64,000 nucleotides of DNA from Litomosoides sigmodontis (taxonomy: Eukaryota; Nematoda; Chromadorea; Rhabditida; Onchocercidae): positions 1,590,738-1,654,737 of the forward strand of contig OY718808.1 of the NCBI GenBank assembly GCA_963070105.1, given 5' to 3'. The notes beneath the pieces are model-generated. The model was not told the origin of the DNA and made no database searches. It worked only from the letters and a program-made list of their open reading frames with translations. Of this stretch, positions 57,919 through 64,000 are shown piece by piece. The stretch's first letter is position 1, and every line of letters begins with the position of its first letter. The position numbers and the translations under genes are program-made.

Positions 57919-58358
57919 TCCATTCTCATTCTGCACACAGATTCATCTTTTTTTCTCTCTCTTCCACTCTTTCCTTTATTTACTTATCCCTTTCATTCAA
58001 GTATTGAAATATTTGTGAATGGAGGAAAACTGCCATCTGCTACTCTTCCTTTTTTTTTTTCTCAACCCATCAGTGTCCTTCGTACACATAGACAAGCCCT
58101 AATTTTGAATTATAAAAGTTTGAAAAAAAAAATTCTCTCTTTGTATCAATTGAATTTTCAACAACCAAAATTTTATAAGTGAACTTTTGTGTGAAGAAAT
58201 ATTTTTCCTTAACGAAGAGTTTTTTTTTTTGCTAAATGTTTTTCTTTTTTTTTTTGTTTTTCCTTGTCTACATTTTCTAAAAATGAAAATGTAATTTTGT
58301 TATTGATTTTTTTTTTGAAAAAACAATTCCAATTATCTGTTCTGTTTTCGTTTTTCGT
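57919..58358. other. Non-coding spacer
   Basis: T-rich. A 27-codon ATG frame near 58019 (MEENCHLLLFLFFF...) resembles a signal peptide but is too short to call. Confidence 0.4.
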
Positions 58359-58673
58359 TTGTTTTTTTTTTCCCATCCTGTAACATTTTATTATTTATTA
58401 GTGATTGTAGTCATCTGGATCTTCAAAAAAATTTTGTCTTTCGTTGGTTTTTTTTTTCCTCTCTCAACGTTCGGGGAATTCTCTCGTTCATCTTTATCAG
58501 GAAATGGAAGAGATGGAAGTTTTGCCGGATGGATGGATGATAAACGGATAGACAAGATGGAGAGTGGAGTGCCGGACGAACGGATACCATATGTGAAGCA
58601 AATGTTCTCAGTCTACCCTAATTTTCTTTTTCTCACTTATTTCTTCTTTTTTTTTCTCCCTACAACCTTTTAA
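58359..58673 (+). CDS. Possible exon: membrane helix plus charged tail
   Basis: A 104-codon open frame without an ATG. A hydrophobic helix (PVTFYYLLVIVVIWIFKKIL) is followed by a Ser-rich segment and a clearly protein-like charged tail: SGNGRDGSFAGWMDDKRIDK, then MESGVPDERIPYVKQMFSVY. The tail part (58498-58620) is GC-richer than its flanks and follows the acceptor-like CTTTATCAG. In phase 0 after that acceptor a different short frame (EMEEMEVLPDGWMING) is also open. The last 15 codons come from T runs. Probably coding in the 58498-58620 part; exon borders unclear. Confidence 0.38.
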   Translation: MFFFSHPVTFYYLLVIVVIWIFKKILSFVGFFFPLSTFGEFSRSSLSGNGRDGSFAGWMDDKRIDKMESGVPDERIPYVKQMFSVYPNFLFLTYFFFFFLPTTF

Positions 58674-60429
58674 CAAATTTGAGGGAAGGAAGGAAAAAAC
58701 GAATTATTCGAGTGAAATTTGTCAGCGAATCGACTTGTTTTGATTAGTTATTTATTGAAATATTTAAAATGTACACAAATTAAATTTAGCAAAAAATGAA
58801 AAGCGAAAAAAAATAATTTTTCACACACATTTCTCTCCTCATTCCTCTCCTTTTTTTTCTTTCTCATTAATTTTTTGCCTGTGGCCAAATTGCTGCCTTA
58901 TTTTCTCCTCCACTCTTCCCTTCCTTTTTTTGTTTGCTTGCTTACTTACAATTACTTACTTCTTACTTACAATTACTTCCAATTAGCGTATGCATTGATA
59001 TTATCAGCTGAAAAAATGATTTGTGAGGAGTTCGAAGCAAAAAAATTCCTGTAATTAATCACTGATAAGCGATAGATGCATGATGGCTATCAATGAAAGA
59101 GCTATGGCTCTCTATGGCGATCATCAATGATAATATAAATGTTAGCTTTGTAATGCTTGTTGTAAATTTCAATTTGTCGAACAATCCGATAGCACATGTC
59201 TGATAATTATCAGTGATAATAGGTTAGTAATTTCAAAGTGAATAAGCGTGCATAAATAAGTATGATTTAAGTGTAGCTTAATTTGCATAAAAGTGGAGAT
59301 GTATGAGTTATCAGTGGTAGTGAATATTATAAGCATTGCGATATCAATGATATCGACAATCTAATCATTCACATATTATTAAAACAATAAGCAAATGTTG
59401 AGAAAGCTAAGCGCGAATTTCACTTTCACAACAGTAGCAGATTATTGAGAACTTTGAAATTTCGGTCGTAAAAATTTTGTTGTTTAATTTGGACAAAAAA
59501 AAACCTTTTTTTGGGATAGAATAAAAAACAAGCTTAGCTGAGTGGGGCATTTTCTTCTTTTTTTGAAAATGAAGAAGCGAGAGGTTTATTTGAAAAATGC
59601 ATTTAAAAAATTGTAGAAACGCAATATTTTATGGTTTAAATTCTATGAATTAAAATTGATTAAATGTCTGCTCCTTTCTTCTTGAGCTTTTTCCACCTAG
59701 CAAAAAGATTTTACGTTGAAAAAATTTTTCATTTCAAAACTGAAAAATTAATTCACTAAAAGTTTTACGGAGGAAAGGGCAAATGTCACACAGTGCAACA
59801 CATAGAAATGAAGTAGAGATTATTGATATCGTTGATTGTGCTACTAAACCTATCAATTTTTACTCATTTTCTCTGCTCCTCTTGAAAAACATTATTTTTT
59901 TTTTGTCTAAAAGTTTACTTCACTTTTTGATTGGATAGATTTTTGGAGCTAACAGATTTTGTGACTTTTGTTACATTTTATAAATCAAAAAAGATAATTG
60001 GCATTGACACATATATTTCTTGAAAATAGCTATCAAATTGATAATTCATTGTTAATTTAATAATTTTATCTCTTCTTGATTATCGTTAACTTGTTATTGC
60101 AATTAGCAATGTGGGAAAACGATGTGCTGTGTGTACTGTAAGAAGTGCTATTTTAAGTCCTGTTAATGTTTGCATCAATGAAAATGGCTGAAACTTAAGG
60201 TAACCAAAAAGGTAATTAATAGTAATTAACAATAATAATAGTAATAATAATAATAATAGCAATAGCAATAGTAATTGTAAGAAAGTTGAATATTATGAAA
60301 GTTAAATATAATTAATCATTTTATGTATCGTTGAATAATTACTAAATAGTAATTCCCCTTTTCTCTCTCTCTCTCTCTTTCTTTATCTTTACAATGGCAA
60401 TTAATTCGTTTATATTTTCGAGAAATTTA
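58674..60429. other. Gene-poor stretch
   Basis: Weak islands: plus at about 58960-59050 (QLAYALILSAEKMICEEFEA then KKFL and stop) and minus 60268-60086, where a poly-Leu start from an AAT-type repeat runs into LKFQPFSLMQTLTGLKIALL and stop. Neither has clear splice sites. The rest is AT-rich. Confidence 0.35.
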
Positions 60430-60715
60430 TTAATGAAAAATGAAATTATTAGCAAAATAACACAGAGTTCCTCCTCTCTCCACTCTTTGTCCTCCTTCGC
60501 TCCCTCTCTTTCTCCCTCTCTCTCTCTCCCTCTTTCGTTTCGTCTGCGATTTTGTTTGCTGTAATTTGATATGGCCACAGTGTGTTGATCATTTATTATC
60601 AAAAAAAAAACTTTTTTCTTCCATTTAAGAATTTTGCAACATATGTTTCTCGACTTACTTTTCGCATATGTTTTTGATAATTCAGACAAGATAAGTTAAC
60701 TTGCAGACATTTCAT
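60430..60715 (-). CDS. Possible two-exon small basic protein
   Basis: On the minus strand an ATG at 60715 reads MKCLQVNLSCLNYQKHMRK and ends at 60659 on the strong donor AAAA|GTAAGTCG. A 100-base intron ends ATCAAATTACAG. The second exon (60558-60430) continues in phase 0 with QTKSQTKRKR, an Arg/Glu/Gly-rich low-complexity stretch from a GA microsatellite, and GGTLCYFANNFIFH to a stop: 61 residues. Splice sites and phase are good. The low-complexity middle is a caution, and unspliced reading of a neighbouring frame is open for 115 codons. No family recognised. Confidence 0.37.
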
Positions 60716-61155
60716 TCTTTTTTTTTCCGATTTTCAAGGATTTTCAAAAAATTTTTTTTTTTTGTTTGTTGCTATCCTCCTCTCATAGCAAATTGATAAA
60801 GAAGCTATTTAACGCAATGTCTGCGATGTGCTATTTTTACTTTTTTTTTTTAATGGAAAATTTTTTTGCTATTTTAAAATTATTATTTTTTTTAAGAAAA
60901 TTATTTTTCAAAATATTTTGGGTTTTGCTATTTATGATTATCTTTAAATTTCACATCTCATTCAATTTCTTTCTTCCTTTTGCTGTTTGAAGGACTTTAT
61001 AATAAGTAAGCTTGCTGCTTGGTGGCATTGAAGTTAAATGTTAGAGTTAGCAAACTGTAATTTATTCTCATTTATAATTTTCAAAAGTAGGAGAGTTTTT
61101 GCTGATCAAATAATAAAATTTAATTGGTGGAAAAGTTTGAAAATTTAATTTGATC
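60716..61155. other. Non-coding spacer
   Basis: T-rich, no coding signal seen apart from Phe-rich frames driven by T runs. Confidence 0.5.
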
Positions 61156-61398
61156 ATGAACATCCACCATGTCACCGTAATTGTCACACTCATCACAGCT
61201 GTTACTCCCAATGATATTATTGCTATTACATTACTATCTTGCATGTACTGCAATTTCTTATTTACTTATCAAATGATAAGAAGTATTAGTGTCATCGAAT
61301 TCATTTGTTTATTCATAATTCATATGCCAAATTGCCTAAGTGCAATTTGCATTTACATCGATTTTATTGTTGTAATTAATTTTTATATCATTAATTAA
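61156..61398 (+). CDS. Possible small multi-pass membrane protein
   Basis: An ATG at 61156 opens 80 codons (MNIHHVTVIVTLITAVTPND...) with three hydrophobic segments at about residues 6-17, 20-36 and 44-78, and purine-N-pyrimidine codon use (GTC ACC GTA ATT GTC). It could be a fragment of a nematode multi-pass receptor or an intact short protein. Its 3' end overlaps the first copy of the duplication at 61384. The minus strand is also open for part of the region. Unproven. Confidence 0.3.
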   Translation: MNIHHVTVIVTLITAVTPNDIIAITLLSCMYCNFLFTYQMIRSISVIEFICLFIIHMPNCLSAICIYIDFIVVINFYIIN

Positions 61399-61633
61399 GA
61401 AAATAATAGGTGAAGCATTGAGCACTCTTATCTTACTTCTCATTTGACAGTAATTCGACGTATGAATTAAAATTTCATTAAAATGCAAGAAATTTGAATT
61501 CTTATTGTTCTACTAATTATTATATCATTAATTAAGAAAATAATAGGTGAAACATTGAACACTCTTATCTTCTCATTTGACAGTAATTCGACGTATTAAT
61601 TAAAATTTCATTAAAATGCAAGAAATTTGAATT
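61384..61633. repeat. Direct duplication of about 115 bp
   Basis: The segment starting TATATCATTAATTAAGAAAA at 61384-61500 recurs at 61521-61633, separated by 20 bases. The second copy lacks a 4-base piece (TACT) and carries a few substitutions. Confidence 0.93.
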
Positions 61634-61739
61634 GTTTATTGAAATCCTTCATCTGTTCGGTCGTAAATAAACGTCTTTTAACTTTTTCACGTATTATTCT
61701 GATATTCTTCAATTATTTATGCAATTGATTTATTTTAAG

Positions 61740-62084
61740 GTTTACGAAACGAGCGGAAATTTGTTTGCTTGAAAATAATGTTCAACGATCTTTTGGCTAT
61801 TTTGCAAGTTTCGTTCATCAATACAGCACAAGGAGCAATGTAAGATTTACTTTATTAATACTTAACGTAATGCTACCTAAACGTTTTTAGAAGACTTAAC
61901 GTAACGTCACGTAAATAGTAACGAAAAATTGAAATTGAAAAGTGAAGTTTTTACATTTTTTTTTGCTTCTTTCCATATACCTCTTCATTTGCATCCTTTT
62001 TCTCCCTTTTTCTCTCTCTCCCTCTCTCTCCCTCTGCGGTAGGCAAAAAACCATCAAAATTTTTATCATTTGCGCCCATTTTAA
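61740..62084 (+). CDS. Possible 3' end of a gene, two exons
   Basis: Exon 61740-61839 reads FTKRAEICLLENNVQRSFGY, then FASFVHQYSTRSN, and ends on the good donor CAAT|GTAAGA. It joins in phase 0 to 62043-62084 (CT-microsatellite pyrimidine tract, then GCGGTAG), giving AKNHQNFYHLRPF and stop. The sequence is balanced and protein-like. The first acceptor (ATTTTAAG) is weak, and no upstream exon with the right phase was identified. Unrecognised. Confidence 0.37.
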
Positions 62085-64000
62085 GCATCAGTGAATACTG
62101 TTAGCATTTCTTGCATGTCGCACATAAACTGCCTTATACGACCGACTATGACTGATTCATAAGAAATTCACCGACAAAATTTTGCAATAAAATTAATTAT
62201 CTCATCGATCTATGCTTTTCCATTTCATTAATTAGTAAAGACAATGAAATGAAATTAGTAAATTTATCTCAAATGAAGTGGGAATGATTGCTAGCTGCCG
62301 CAACATTCATTCATTCGTTTCATTATTGTTTTTCATTCGCTAATGATAAAAGGTAAGATGTTTTTTTTTAATGAATGCTTTTACAGTGCCGCAGTTAATT
62401 AGCAATGCTTTTTGTGATAATTAATTAATGAAAAAAATTTCCACATCAATTTGGAGAAAGTGGAAATGGTGTGCTAGTAGACATGTTGCAAAGTCAATTT
62501 TTTTTATTTCTTGAAAATGTTGAAGATTTTATAAATTCAAAGAAAACGTTACTAATTACCAGTTAGAGTTGCTTCTCAGTAAGTAATATTGACAAAACAT
62601 TCTGCTAGCTAATCATTAAGAGAATGTAATATAATACTTCTAACTCACAGAAATTTGGAAATTAAGTAAAGTAGGCATAAAGAACTTTGATAAAGGTACT
62701 GTGTTGCATACTACCACTTTAAAAATTTAATGCATTTTTCATATTTTATTAAAATTTAAACTTAATTACTGCAATTTTCTCGCTACAGTTGAATAGTGCA
62801 GTTGAAAAAAAAATTTTTTTCCGAGTTTTACACAAAAATATTTGACTTTTTCAAATGAATAACTAAAAATTTTTTTTGAAAACCAAAGTTTAGCATTTAT
62901 CAATTATTTGAATTTTATAATTTAAATAGTACTAACAGGTGATAAGGTGTAAAAAGATGTAAAGAAGTGAAAGTATTAGAATGAATTTGACAAAGGTGGA
63001 ATGAACTTTAATATCAAATTCATTTGACACTGAATGGCTGGGTGTGAATATTTTTGAACTTCTAACACATGGCGCATAATGGCTGCAGCACAGGATGGTA
63101 ACGCTAATGCAATTTCAGTAAAATTTTGACCCAAATTTTTATTATTTATTAGTTGAGGATTAGAAGAGCAAGACGAGTGGGTAAACTTCGCTGGAAATTT
63201 GAGGATCAAATTTTGGTGCAGTAAAACCTCGTTATTTGCTGTAAAGGAACTCAAAGTCGGTTAATGTGAAATTTAAAATGGGTTAATCCTGCACTCTTAA
63301 ATGTTTCAATTTTATAAATGCCTAGGCATGTGCAAAATGTGCGTGCAATGTTGGATGTTTACATTTGTACGCTAAAATTATTTTACATTCATATGATAAA
63401 TTTGAATTGACAATTTAAATGTCACAAAGTTTCACACTTTTTATGGAACAAATTAAACTTTTTCATTCATAACAACTTTTCAAGATTAATTCACAAAAAA
63501 AGGAGAAGGAGAACAAAAGTATGTCAAAAAAAAAATAGGAACGTGAAGTAAAACAAACGTCGATGACTACCGATACTTTACAGTGAGGCAATTTACAGTA
63601 ATTTACAGTAAATTATGAAGGGTGAGAATTATCTTCCTTATCGATTAGTTAGTAAGTTCATTCATTTCAAAAAATCATTTCCATTTACGTCATCACTTAC
63701 TTCTACGGTAAATTATTTCAATAAATTTTGCAGAGTGATTATTGCTGTGAACAGTAACTGATAAATTAGCGTTGTTGCTAATTAGAATTGATTAATAATA
63801 GTTAAAACACTTATTATTTAAGATAAAAATCATCGAAGTGAAAGAAGAAGGAGAAGGGAAGAGAAAATGATGAATTTCAATTGATCAAATTAAAATTAAT
63901 TTCTAATTAGAATAATTGAAATTATCTCACCAGTGCAGCATTTTACAGCCATTTGATGTGCAGCAATAAAATATTATCAATTGAGAACTAATGACAATGA
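62085..64000. other. Right flank, no supported gene
   Basis: The 92-codon minus frame at 62976-63254 is mildly coding-like but overlaps the transposon-end-like motif at 63219-63240. AGAAGGAGAA-type purine repeats lie near 63845-63860. The remainder is AT-rich without visible exons. Confidence 0.4.
63219..63268 (+). mobile_element. Possible Tc1/pogo-type transposon end
   Basis: CAGTAAAACCTCGTTATTTG begins a segment that resembles the terminal inverted repeats of pogo/Tigger-like DNA transposons (CAGTNNAACCTCG...). No TA dinucleotide lies directly before it and no inverted partner was found in the window, so at most it is a fragment. Confidence 0.3.

Overview
The window looks like nuclear DNA of a nematode, probably parasitic. 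No lineage-diagnostic marker is present, so no genus or clade is offered. It is strongly AT-rich with many T and A runs. Spliced genes have short introns (about 45 to 400 bases) with worm-style acceptors (TTTCAG, TTTTAG, ACAG) and GTAAGT or GTGAGT donors. Microsatellites are unusually abundant and there is one tRNA-derived (SINE-like) element. Nothing suggests a prokaryote or virus: no operons, CRISPR array, phage genes or integrase. All gene models were read by eye from splice sites, phase and codon pattern.

Left 13 kb (gene-bearing). From left to right: a plus-strand gene of unknown function whose last two exons join in phase (394-1810, exons partly uncertain); the gene for ICT1/MRPL58, the mitochondrial ribosome-associated peptidyl-tRNA hydrolase, with its GGQ loop (4461-6549); a possible short minus-strand ORF (7057-7236); a minus-strand gene for a five-finger C2H2 zinc-finger protein whose first exon encodes a clean signal peptide (8418-9498); and a minus-strand gene for a small secreted cysteine-rich peptide (10930-11511). 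The predicted secretion of a zinc-finger protein is the most interesting single result.

13-26 kb. Mostly non-coding, with GT, CT and TA microsatellites, the SINE-like element at 16.15-16.24 kb, a 190-base TA tract, and a 2,016-base uninterrupted triplet array (23773-25788) whose middle third is a perfect 9-base higher-order repeat.

26-64 kb. Very gene-poor and poorly resolved. The region contains scattered GC-richer, coding-like islands that can be joined into one- or two-exon models encoding small basic or membrane proteins (for example 40739-41039, 53832-54062, 55814-56321, 60430-60715). Each has consistent splice signals and phase, but in DNA this AT-rich some will be chance, so confidences are low to moderate. 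The region also holds a ten-copy minisatellite (47952-48411), a 216-base inverted repeat with 45-base arms (57703-57918), a compact hairpin (26272-26321) and two tandem duplications. Two further near-perfect hairpins lie in the left part (818-865 and 5306-5369).

The genes do not form an evident pathway. ICT1 is housekeeping; the zinc-finger and cysteine-rich genes lie about 1.4 kb apart on the same strand and both begin with a signal peptide.
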